Of a stretch of 34,731 nucleotides of DNA, positions 7,641 through 13,116 are shown piece by piece. Both the position numbers and the translations under genes were made by a program. The stretch covers positions 1 to 34,731 of the IMG/VR virus record IMGVR_UViG_3300031576_001287, one strand, 5' to 3'. The notes beneath the pieces were generated by a model, which searched no databases, was not told the origin of the DNA, and was given only the letters and a program-made list of their open reading frames with translations. Source of the DNA: a virus. Position 1 is the first letter of the stretch, and each line of letters begins with the position of its first letter.

Positions 7641-7829
7641 TTAAAGTGGGTCTAAGGTCAATCGCCGTTGGCTTTCGATGCACTCGCGTTCGATGGCAAG
7701 CTGCAAGATTTCGCCGCGATTGGTTAAATCGGCGATGATTTTTTCTTGGCTAACCTCTGCGCCAAAAACTTGGCGGTAAAGATCGGCGTAGAGATCAAAC
7801 CAGCGGACGTATCGAGGCGGGTTAAACAT
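7641..7829 (-). CDS. Small unknown protein (62 aa)
   Basis: Starts MFNPPRYVRWFDLYADLYRQ. Seen: aromatic-rich N-terminus and two predicted helices (EVSQEKIIADLTNRGEILQL, AIERECIESQRR). It overlaps the upstream gene by 8 bp and so is probably translated by coupling. It may be an adaptor-like helical protein; no family recognised. Confidence 0.5.
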   Translation of the reverse strand: MFNPPRYVRWFDLYADLYRQVFGAEVSQEKIIADLTNRGEILQLAIERECIESQRRLTLDPL

Positions 7830-8025
7830 TGTGCATTGACTCCAGTAACTTTGATGTCAGCGGTTCACAAATAAAATAGAGCAGCGGGATTTGTTTGCAG
7901 GCTTCGCGACACGCGGCCGGCGACGCGCCAAAGCCGAGCAGATATTCACCGCTGATTGTTTTTATTTGAAAAATATAGCGGTTGAGTTCTTGGCGAACGA
8001 CCGGCGTTGACTCAATGATTTTCAT
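7822..8025 (-). CDS. Small unknown protein (67 aa)
   Basis: Starts MKIIESTPVVRQELNRYIFQ. Seen: strand-rich N-terminus (YIFQIKTISGEYLLGFG), an Ala/Cys-rich helix (ASPAACREACKQ) and a hydrophobic segment (IPLLYFICEPL). It overlaps the zinc-knuckle gene upstream by 4 bp (ATGA) and the next gene by 8 bp, placing it in a coupled trio. No family recognised. Confidence 0.5.
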   Translation of the reverse strand: MKIIESTPVVRQELNRYIFQIKTISGEYLLGFGASPAACREACKQIPLLYFICEPLTSKLLESMHNV

Positions 8026-8210
8026 GGCGTGGCCTGGTTAAGTTTTTTCTGGCAATCGCCGCAGCGGCAAATATCCAGCGAGAAGGTGCGGCCTTCGACT
8101 TGCACGGCGACGGCTTTGACCGTGATCCAAGCAAAGCTGTAATGCGTGCCGCAATCGAGGCAGCCCTCGGCGACGATGGTGAGCTTGGCTTTTTTGATGG
8201 CGATGGTCAT
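8022..8210 (-). CDS. Small putative zinc-binding protein (62 aa)
   Basis: Starts MTIAIKKAKLTIVAEGC. Seen: CLDCG near residues 17-21 and CRCGDC near residues 49-54, i.e. four or five Cys in two knuckles separated by beta-rich sequence (HYSFAWITVKAVAVQVEGRT). This fits a zinc ribbon. It starts a run of three overlapping small genes. No obvious SD precedes it. No specific family recognised. Confidence 0.55.
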   Translation of the reverse strand: MTIAIKKAKLTIVAEGCLDCGTHYSFAWITVKAVAVQVEGRTFSLDICRCGDCQKKLNQATP

Positions 8211-8233
8211 GGATATTTTTTAAACCCTGCGGC

Positions 8234-8260
8234 GCCGGCCCGCCTTCCGTGCGGACCGGC
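8234..8260. other. GC-rich hairpin downstream of BRO-N gene
   Basis: GCCGGCCCGC and GCGGACCGGC pair over 9 of 10 positions around a 7-base loop. It lies in the 85-bp spacer between the BRO-N gene and the next minus-strand gene. No clear U-run follows on the minus strand, so it could be an attenuator or processing site rather than a full terminator. Confidence 0.45.
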
Positions 8261-8295
8261 AACCACAGGAGATTTTTATTGATCAGCCGGCGCGG

Positions 8296-8937
8296 CTATT
8301 CGGTTTTGGTTTTATTCACCAGTTGGCGCGCCGATTCGATCAGCGATTTTTGCTCCACGGCTTGGAGTTGCTCCGGCTTCAAATTCCGAAAGTCGCCGTT
8401 GGCATGGCGCTGCAAACGGATAAAGCGGTTGACGGTCGCCCGACCAACCTTAAACACGCGCGCCATCTCCGCGGCCGACAAACCTATTTCCCGCAGCTCC
8501 AACAAACGTTTTTGCGTGAAGCTCGAAAGCTTGCTCTTGCTGACATACGCCTTAAATTCGATTTGCGCCAGCTTGCATTTCATCAGGTAGTTTTGCTCTT
8601 GCAAAACCACGACATCCTTTTCCATCTTCGGCAGGCTCAAAAGAAGATTGGCGACGGCCAAACGAAAAGGCTTTGCGACATCTGTTCGTGCCAACATTGC
8701 AATGATTAGACAGGCCTGCGGATTGAACACGCGGGTATCTTGAATTCCACCAGGTGTAGTCACTTTGGCAAGGATGGTAAAACACTGCAATTCATCAGCG
8801 TGGCGTTCATATAACTTCATGACACCGAGGCGCGGATTGCCGAAGCCGAGATGCTTACCGAGCTTTTCGGCCGTCATCCAGAAATCGCCGTCTTGCTTCA
8901 GCGAAAAATCTTTTTCGATTAAAACGATGGGTAACAT
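8296..8937 (-). CDS. BRO-N/antirepressor-like protein with C-terminal HTH
   Basis: Product of 213 aa; AAGGAGA precedes the ATG. Seen: an N-terminal BRO-N-like block (about residues 15-100: DFWMTAEKLGKHLGFGNPRL, later RVFNPQACLIIAMLARTDVA with KPFRLAVANLLLSL), a short coiled coil (about 105-125), and a resolvase-type HTH near residues 148-178 (LREIGLSAAEMARVFKVGRA). Family knowledge: BRO-N proteins in phages are DNA-binding regulators, often antirepressors. Its place early in the leftward operon suits a regulator of the lysogeny switch or of early transcription; this role is inference. Confidence 0.75.
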   Translation of the reverse strand: MLPIVLIEKDFSLKQDGDFWMTAEKLGKHLGFGNPRLGVMKLYERHADELQCFTILAKVTTPGGIQDTRVFNPQACLIIAMLARTDVAKPFRLAVANLLLSLPKMEKDVVVLQEQNYLMKCKLAQIEFKAYVSKSKLSSFTQKRLLELREIGLSAAEMARVFKVGRATVNRFIRLQRHANGDFRNLKPEQLQAVEQKSLIESARQLVNKTKTE

Positions 8938-9002
8938 GGTTGAATCTCCTTGTGGTTGTGAACGCCGTTGGTTAAATTTAAAGCCTAACCTTTGGAGGCT
9001 GT

Positions 9003-9437
9003 ATGGATATTGACTATGCGCTGGATGAATGCGAAAAAATCAAGCGCGCGCTTTCTTTGTCGAAAGCTGATGCGGCCCAACTGCGCCAGATTTGCCGGAA
9101 GCTGGGCCGGAAAAAGGTTGCGAAATTGGTGGCGCAACTTCAGAATGGCATCGCCAAAGATATAAGAAGGCCTGTTCGGGAATGGACAAAACCAAGCCAT
9201 TTCCGCAATCGCAAGCAGCGAGCATTTTATGTATTGGCGGCGTTGCTGTATTTGCAAAAAGCCCAACGAGTTCTTGCATTTCTCCGACAAGTTGATGATG
9301 CCGCGTTTCATCCGGCAAGTTATTGGATTGAACATGCTGCGCACCTGTTTCCAACATTCGATCAATCCAATCTGGAAATTTGGCCGTGGGCTGAAGATGA
9401 TCCCTTTTTGCCGCCGCCAGCGCCGCCAAATGCCTGA
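9003..9437 (+). CDS. Possible plus-strand gene, antisense to 9040-9564
   Basis: Reads 144 aa from MDIDYALDECEKIKRALSL with GGAGG 5 bases before the ATG. Seen: the first 50 residues look like a real helical, basic protein (ADAAQLRQICRKLGRKKVAK) with codon use like neighbouring genes; codons become less typical after about 9165 (ata, aga, agg, cga). It lies almost wholly opposite a minus-strand frame that also has a good SD. Only one may be real, or the two may be a convergent pair with overlapping 3' ends. No family recognised. Confidence 0.4.
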   Translation: MDIDYALDECEKIKRALSLSKADAAQLRQICRKLGRKKVAKLVAQLQNGIAKDIRRPVREWTKPSHFRNRKQRAFYVLAALLYLQKAQRVLAFLRQVDDAAFHPASYWIEHAAHLFPTFDQSNLEIWPWAEDDPFLPPPAPPNA

Positions 9438-9564
9438 GCGCTTTCTCGCAGCTATAAAGGGCAATTTCATCTTTACCTGCACCGATCTCGGCCAGTGTCT
9501 GGCCTAACAGCGTCAAGGCCCGCTCGCGGCGAAAAGCAGATTCTTTGTTTTCGGTTTTTGACAT
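9040..9564 (-). CDS. Possible unknown 174-aa early protein, antisense overlap
   Basis: Starts MSKTENKESAFRRERALTLL with CAGGAGA upstream, and its leader (CTCCTGTGGGTTTAAAA on the plus strand) is closely similar to that of the gene starting at 10284, which supports membership of the leftward operon. Seen: a helical, protein-like sequence to about residue 130 (LAEIGAGKDEIALYSCEKAL; ETRHHQLVGEMQELVGLF), then a less convincing Pro/Ser-rich end that lies opposite the well-formed start of the plus-strand frame at 9003. No family recognised. I favour this frame slightly on operon context. Confidence 0.5.
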   Translation of the reverse strand: MSKTENKESAFRRERALTLLGQTLAEIGAGKDEIALYSCEKALRHLAALAAAKRDHLQPTAKFPDWIDRMLETGAQHVQSNNLPDETRHHQLVGEMQELVGLFANTATPPIHKMLAACDCGNGLVLSIPEQAFLYLWRCHSEVAPPISQPFSGPASGKSGAVGPHQLSTKKARA

Positions 9565-9588
9565 CGGTTTCTCCTGTGGGTTTAAAAG

Positions 9589-10284
9589 TTAAAGCGGCGC
9601 GCTGATTTCTGCGGCGCGGTGTTCTTGCAATACTTGGTCGTAATCTATTCCTAAAAGCCGTTCGCCTTCAAAACAAAGCGGCTTGTGGTTTTTGCGCAGA
9701 TCGCGCAATTCTTCTTTGAGATAATTGTTTTTCCACCATAAATCTTTATTCTCTTGCTCTAACTTTTTTTCACGCTGGCCCGCCGTCTTTTGTTTGAAAG
9801 CACGAAAGTCATCCGAGCGTTTTTGGCTTTCTTTTGCATAGTGAGCACGCCATTGTTTTTCTTTTTCGAGGTCATCTTGGAGTTTCTTGATCAGTTGCTC
9901 ATAAGCGCCGGCTTGCTCGGCCAAGCGGGATTTTATTTGCTCGTGCAAATTTGACGGCGCGAGCTTGGGGTGCAGCCGATAACAAGACAGCATTGCATGG
10001 ATGCGAAAATAAGGATCGCGGCTACTTTTGATTTCTCCGCAAACGATGCGATAAAAACTGTAGCCGTTAAGATCAAAAAAATTGGCCAGATCGTGCCAGT
10101 CCGAATCCAAGTCGTGCAGCATTTGGCAAAATAGCTCCATGCGTTCGATGATGGTATAGTTTTCCCAGCCCGCGGGAAAGTTAATTTGTCGCTGCTCGCA
10201 GGTAATGCCGTTTTGAAAACATTTTTTAATGCTGATATACAGCATCTTAAAAATCGGCCAGAAATTTCTTGCAGTGATTTTCAT
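9589..10284 (-). CDS. Unknown early protein with long coiled coil
   Basis: Product of 231 aa with CAGGAGACC upstream of the ATG. Seen: an N-terminal globular region with aromatic and Cys residues (about 1-110, includes WHDLANFFDLNGYSFYRIV), then a highly charged stretch (about 118-205: EQLIKKLQDDLEKEKQWRAH, EKKLEQENKDLWWKNNYLKE) predicted to be a coiled coil. It is the second gene after the early promoter, directly after the Cro/Ner-like protein. It could be a regulator or host-takeover protein; no family recognised. Confidence 0.65.
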   Translation of the reverse strand: MKITARNFWPIFKMLYISIKKCFQNGITCEQRQINFPAGWENYTIIERMELFCQMLHDLDSDWHDLANFFDLNGYSFYRIVCGEIKSSRDPYFRIHAMLSCYRLHPKLAPSNLHEQIKSRLAEQAGAYEQLIKKLQDDLEKEKQWRAHYAKESQKRSDDFRAFKQKTAGQREKKLEQENKDLWWKNNYLKEELRDLRKNHKPLCFEGERLLGIDYDQVLQEHRAAEISAPL

Positions 10285-10308
10285 GGTGTGGTCTCCTGTG
10301 GGTTAAAA

Positions 10309-10557
10309 TTAAAGCTGTGCTCTGGCCGCGTTGCGATTCTCTTGAATAATGTCCAAGTTGACGCGCAGCTTTTTAAGTTGGTTGCGCATAAACATACTCA
10401 CGTAACGCTCAATTCTCTTGGATTGGACATTCCCATAAATCACGCCGCTGATCGCCTGTTGGCTCACGCCAAGTCTCGCTGCAATATCTTCTTGACTGAG
10501 ATTGGCGACGCAGAGTGAAACCTGAAAAAGCTTGCTTTTTGTTAAGCCGTTTGCCAT
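10309..10557 (-). CDS. Small HTH protein, Cro/Ner-like early regulator
   Basis: Product of 82 aa starting MANGLTKSKLFQVSL; this start has AGGGAC just upstream, while two upstream in-frame ATGs lack an SD. Seen: a clear helix-turn-helix, LSQEDIAARLGVSQQAISGV (about residues 20-40), followed by SKRIERYVS, the pattern of small HTH proteins at the head of early operons in Mu-like phages. It is the first gene after the early promoter and faces away from the XRE repressor. Likely role: a Ner/Cro-type negative regulator of the switch. Confidence 0.8.
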   Translation of the reverse strand: MANGLTKSKLFQVSLCVANLSQEDIAARLGVSQQAISGVIYGNVQSKRIERYVSMFMRNQLKKLRVNLDIIQENRNAARAQL

Positions 10558-10596
10558 ATTGTCCCTATTCCTTTTCATGGTTGTTATTAACAATTA

Positions 10597-10625
10597 AATA
10601 TAACTCGTAAAAACGAGATTGTCAA
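10597..10625 (-). promoter_or_regulatory. Leftward early promoter (Pe-like)
   Basis: On the minus strand TTGACA (10625-10620), a 17-base spacer, then TATATT (10602-10597): a perfect -35 and a near-perfect -10 of sigma-70 type at ideal spacing. It points to the HTH gene at 10557 and the transposition operon beyond. The spacer is almost entirely the palindromic operator. Confidence 0.85.
10604..10617. promoter_or_regulatory. Operator palindrome CTCGT-AAAA-ACGAG
   Basis: A 5-bp perfect inverted repeat around AAAA lies exactly between the -35 and -10 boxes of the early promoter. A further half site ACGAGTT (10644-10650), inverted relative to AACTCGT (10602-10608), lies inside the first codons of the repressor gene. 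A bound repressor would block RNA polymerase at the early promoter; the second half site could serve autoregulation. Which protein binds (XRE repressor or small HTH) is inferred, not shown. Confidence 0.75.
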
Positions 10626-10632
10626 GGAAAAA

Positions 10633-11157
10633 ATGAGTGATATACGAGTTTCTTTCAAAGATCGCATTGCTACTTTGATTGAGAAAAAGGGGATTAGTAA
10701 AAAGAAGTTTGCTCAAACTATTGGAATTTCAACAGGTAATCTCAGCGACTGGTTAAAGGGGAGGTCGGAACCTTCGTCCGAGACTTTGTCTCGTATTTAC
10801 GAAAATTATAAAGATTTAAATCCAAAATGGCTTTTAAGTGGCAAAGGTGAAGCTTTGCTGAAGGAAACATCTATAAAGGAAGCGGCTGGCCTTAATGAAA
10901 CCGATGAAGGGCGGGACTTCATCAAAACACTTGAGGGACTGCTGATGCGTTTGAACGTCAAGGATGACCATGGCGCTGTGAGCATCAATGAAGAGCAAAT
11001 CCACGAAGAGATCATGCAGCTTTTTTCCAAGCTGGATACTGATAGCTTGGAAAAAATGATGTTGATGATTAAGGCCATGCTATTGCGGCAAAAGAATCAA
11101 GACAAAGAACAATTGCGCCGGCGCGCGGAGCAAGAGCGGCCGGGGGCGGGCGGGTGA
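10633..11157 (+). CDS. XRE-family (CI-like) phage repressor
   Basis: Product of 174 aa; AAGGAAAA precedes the ATG. Seen: an N-terminal XRE HTH (about residues 8-62: KKKFAQTIGISTGNLSDWLK, then SEPSSETLSRIYENY) ending in PKWLLSGKGEALL, a hallmark of CI-like phage repressors. The C-terminal half is helical and charged with Leu/Met (DTDSLEKMMLMIKAMLL), likely an oligomerisation helix. No S24 peptidase domain (no Ser/Lys dyad region), so induction by RecA-style self-cleavage is not expected. It is divergent from the early operon across the operator and would maintain lysogeny. Confidence 0.88.
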   Translation: MSDIRVSFKDRIATLIEKKGISKKKFAQTIGISTGNLSDWLKGRSEPSSETLSRIYENYKDLNPKWLLSGKGEALLKETSIKEAAGLNETDEGRDFIKTLEGLLMRLNVKDDHGAVSINEEQIHEEIMQLFSKLDTDSLEKMMLMIKAMLLRQKNQDKEQLRRRAEQERPGAGG

Positions 11158-11191
11158 GTTGGTTTATTCCATTCATATAAGGAGAAACGTT

Positions 11192-11374
11192 ATGACTCAG
11201 GAAGCGTTGATTCAAAAAGTGACGGCCTTAGAAAAAGAGCTGGGCCAGTTACGGCAAAAAGTGCAAGGGTTGGAAGAAGAGCGCAGCAAGTTTAACCGCA
11301 ACTGGCAGAAGCTGCATGAAGCCCTGGAGAAAATGCGCGGGGCGATTTACTTCAAAGGCTGCGGGCAGCTTTAA
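11192..11374 (+). CDS. Small coiled-coil protein after repressor
   Basis: Product of 60 aa starting MTQEALIQKVTALEKELGQL with AAGGAGAAAC upstream. Seen: nearly the whole sequence is a heptad-type coiled coil (LEKELGQLRQKVQGLEEERS). It is co-directional with the repressor gene (34-bp gap) and ends 4 bp inside the convergent gene from the packaging operon. Function unknown; it may act with the repressor. Confidence 0.6.
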   Translation: MTQEALIQKVTALEKELGQLRQKVQGLEEERSKFNRNWQKLHEALEKMRGAIYFKGCGQL

Positions 11375-11661
11375 TCATCGGCGGCCAGCAAGCGTTTGAT
11401 CTGAGGTTGTGTCGCTTCCGGCGAAAAATTCAACTCGGCAGTGGCTTCCAGCAAGTCGTCCAGTTGATTGCAGATCAAATGAATTTGTTGTGGATAAAGG
11501 TCGAGCAATTTCTTAAAAAGTTGCTCGGCCTTTTCTTTTGTTGAGATGTCGGCCAGCCTTCGTACATCAGCAAGAAAGTTTTTTGCTTCCAAAAGATTTT
11601 TGGGTTGCAACGCTGCAAGCGCCGCGACAGCTTTTTGAAAGCGTTCTTCATCAAGAAACAT
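11371..11661 (-). CDS. Unknown helical protein at end of packaging operon
   Basis: Product of 96 aa starting MFLDEERFQKAVAALAALQP with AAGGAGAAAACC upstream. Seen: almost entirely helical, with a repeat-like Leu/Ala pattern (AKNFLADVRRLADISTKEKA; QIHLICNQLDDLLEATAELN). It overlaps the preceding membrane-protein gene by 11 bp and meets the repressor transcript tail to tail. No family recognised. Confidence 0.6.
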   Translation of the reverse strand: MFLDEERFQKAVAALAALQPKNLLEAKNFLADVRRLADISTKEKAEQLFKKLLDLYPQQIHLICNQLDDLLEATAELNFSPEATQPQIKRLLAADD

Positions 11662-11926
11662 GGTTTTCTCCTTCGGGCGGGTTAAGTTGTTTGGTGAATG
11701 TATCATAAACGAAGCGCCAGGCGACCAGCGCGATGACGGCGATAAAAATGATTTCGTGCCACGCGAAATAATTGAGCGTGATGAGCACCAGCGGCGGGAA
11801 GTAGGCAAACCATTTGACGAGATGCCAATCTTTCCACGATATGCTCGGATGCCGGTAAATCCACGCATCGCGAACGGGATCGAGGAGTACCGCGGCGGCG
11901 AGGACGATCAGGGCTAAGAGTTTCAT
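11651..11926 (-). CDS. Membrane protein with two to three TM segments
   Basis: Product of 91 aa. Seen: hydrophobic segments at about residues 2-15 (KLLALIVLAAAVLL), 39-54 (WFAYFPPLVLITLNYF) and 58-72 (EIIFIAVIALVAWRF), with a short charged C-terminus. The first may be an uncleaved signal anchor. The position at the end of the head operon and the topology would suit a holin- or antiholin-type protein, but there is no endolysin next to it. No family recognised. Confidence 0.6.
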   Translation of the reverse strand: MKLLALIVLAAAVLLDPVRDAWIYRHPSISWKDWHLVKWFAYFPPLVLITLNYFAWHEIIFIAVIALVAWRFVYDTFTKQLNPPEGENHVS

Positions 11927-11928
11927 GT

Positions 11929-11963
11929 CAAGAGTCCGAAGTTAAGGAGTCCGAAGTCCGAGG
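11929..11963. repeat. AAGTCCGAGGTC-type interspersed repeat in spacer
   Basis: The spacer holds three imperfect units (AGAGTCCGAAG, GGAGTCCGAAG, TCCGAGG). The same family recurs at 12391-12421, 16871-16905, 20541-20572 and in frame at 21298-21351. Confidence 0.7.
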
Positions 11964-12386
11964 TTATTTCGTGTGATCTTTCACGAAAATTTTAAGCGAA
12001 ACGATATTGAACCGCGCGTCGTTGAGAATCGTTTGGGCCAGCATGGTCTCGCGGATGATTTCGTAGGAGCCGTTGCGGGCCTGGGCGCGGATCAGATAAT
12101 TCGCTTCCAGATAGGCGGCGACCTGGCTGACGAGAGCGAGATTGCTTTGCTGGCTGACCAATTTTTCCAGTGTCGGGTTTTGCACGACGATCAGCAAATC
12201 AAATTCATAATCCGGCTCTTGCGCGGCGGGCCGGCCGTCGATGAAGATGACCAGAATGGCCGGCAGCAATTGCGTCAACTTGTTGGCGTCCTTCAGATCG
12301 CCGGCGTATTCTTTAATGGTGCGGACGGTCGGATCGGGAAAGCCGCGCTGCAAATGCAGGATGAGGTGGTTTTGGCAATTCAACAT
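11964..12386 (-). CDS. Mu gp37-like protein (DUF1834), head-tail connector or tail completion
   Basis: Product of 140 aa. Seen: LKDANKLTQLLPAILVIFID and an EFDLLIVVQNPT strand typical of the gp37/DUF1834 fold, then a helical stretch and the C-terminal ARFNIVSLKIFVKD. Family knowledge: DUF1834 proteins of Mu-like phages lie next to gp36 and are thought to act in head-tail joining. Here it follows the gp36-like gene directly, with a repeat-filled 35-bp spacer. No good SD is evident in that spacer. Confidence 0.65.
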   Translation of the reverse strand: MLNCQNHLILHLQRGFPDPTVRTIKEYAGDLKDANKLTQLLPAILVIFIDGRPAAQEPDYEFDLLIVVQNPTLEKLVSQQSNLALVSQVAAYLEANYLIRAQARNGSYEIIRETMLAQTILNDARFNIVSLKIFVKDHTK

Positions 12387-12390
12387 TTTA

Positions 12391-12421
12391 AAGTCCGAGG
12401 TCTAAAGTCCGATGTCCGAGG
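12391..12421. repeat. AAGTCCGAGGTC-type interspersed repeat in spacer
   Basis: Three adjacent units: AAGTCCGAGGTCT, AAAGTCCGATG and TCCGAGGTC. They fill the spacer between the gp36- and gp37-like genes. Confidence 0.75.
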
Positions 12422-12841
12422 TCATTCATCGTTTGAATTAACGGTCGTAAGTGTGTCGGTGCAATTGAACCATTGGCCGAAGCGTTTCTTTTTGGCGGTG
12501 AGCGAAATGCTGGCGTCGGCATCAATGCCGGCGAGGCGCGTCCGATATTTTTGCAGCCAGGCAATGGAAGCTTGGTAATCGTTCACGATCTGCGGCGGGT
12601 GCTCGAACTCGGTGTCGCCGTGTTTAATATCGAAGAGGTGTTTCTTCACGACATTCAGCAGATGCCGGGTCTGCGGTGCGGTGATCGTCTCGGCAGTCAC
12701 CGCGAGATATTCGCTGAACTCGGCTGCGGCCAGCGCGATTTTATTTTCCAAGATTTCTTCCGGCGTGAAGGCGCTGCCTTCGACGGTGCAGAATTTTTGC
12801 CAGGCTTCAAAATTTTCCTGGACGTATTCGGGGGTGATCAT
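12422..12841 (-). CDS. Mu gp36-like protein (DUF1320)
   Basis: Product of 139 aa. Seen: MITPEYVQENF at the start, a helical core (NKIALAAAEFSEYLAVTAE; HLLNVVKKHLFDIKHG) and the VNDYQASIAWLQKYRTRLAG block, matching the gp36/DUF1320 layout in which a run of Ala-rich helices is followed by a conserved 'YKDAIAWL' motif. Family knowledge: these are head completion or connector proteins in Mu-like phages. The ATG lies immediately after a TTCGAC..GCTCA repeat which supplies the GGAG. It is upstream of the gp37-like gene. Confidence 0.7.
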   Translation of the reverse strand: MITPEYVQENFEAWQKFCTVEGSAFTPEEILENKIALAAAEFSEYLAVTAETITAPQTRHLLNVVKKHLFDIKHGDTEFEHPPQIVNDYQASIAWLQKYRTRLAGIDADASISLTAKKKRFGQWFNCTDTLTTVNSNDE

Positions 12842-12858
12842 GGTTCGACTCCGCTCAC
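12842..12858. repeat. TTCGAC..GCTCA interspersed repeat forming a ribosome binding site
   Basis: GGTTCGACTCCGCTCACC abuts the ATG of the gp36-like gene. On the minus strand it reads GGTGAGCGGAGTCGAACC then ATG, so the repeat itself provides the GGAG Shine-Dalgarno sequence. Confidence 0.65.
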
Positions 12859-12860
12859 CA

Positions 12861-13112
12861 TTATGGGTTAATTGGTTTCAACAGCGCTTCCGGCGAATCT
12901 TCTTCGATTAACTCCGTGATACAGAGTAAACACAGATCGCCTTTTTGTTCTTCACTATTTTGCAGGTCGGCCAAGCGCAGGCCGCAGTTGGTGCAGAAGC
13001 CATGCGCGGCGCGGTGCTCGACGCAAAAGTAAACGCTGGGCTCCAACATGTTGAGATCGACAAAGCAGGGTTCGCCTTCGGCCAGGCATTGGGGTTCTTG
13101 ACATTTTTTCAT
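12861..13112 (-). CDS. Small cysteine-rich, putative zinc-binding protein
   Basis: Product of 83 aa with GGAG upstream of the ATG. Seen: nine or so conserved-looking Cys/His (CQEPQC, CFVD, YFCVEH, FCTNCGLRL, LCLLC), i.e. two to three zinc knuckles, and a short acidic C-terminus. It sits between the large terminase (5-bp gap) and the gp36-like gene. A role in packaging or in late regulation is possible; no family recognised. Confidence 0.65.
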   Translation of the reverse strand: MKKCQEPQCLAEGEPCFVDLNMLEPSVYFCVEHRAAHGFCTNCGLRLADLQNSEEQKGDLCLLCITELIEEDSPEALLKPINP

Positions 13113-13116
13113 GGGA

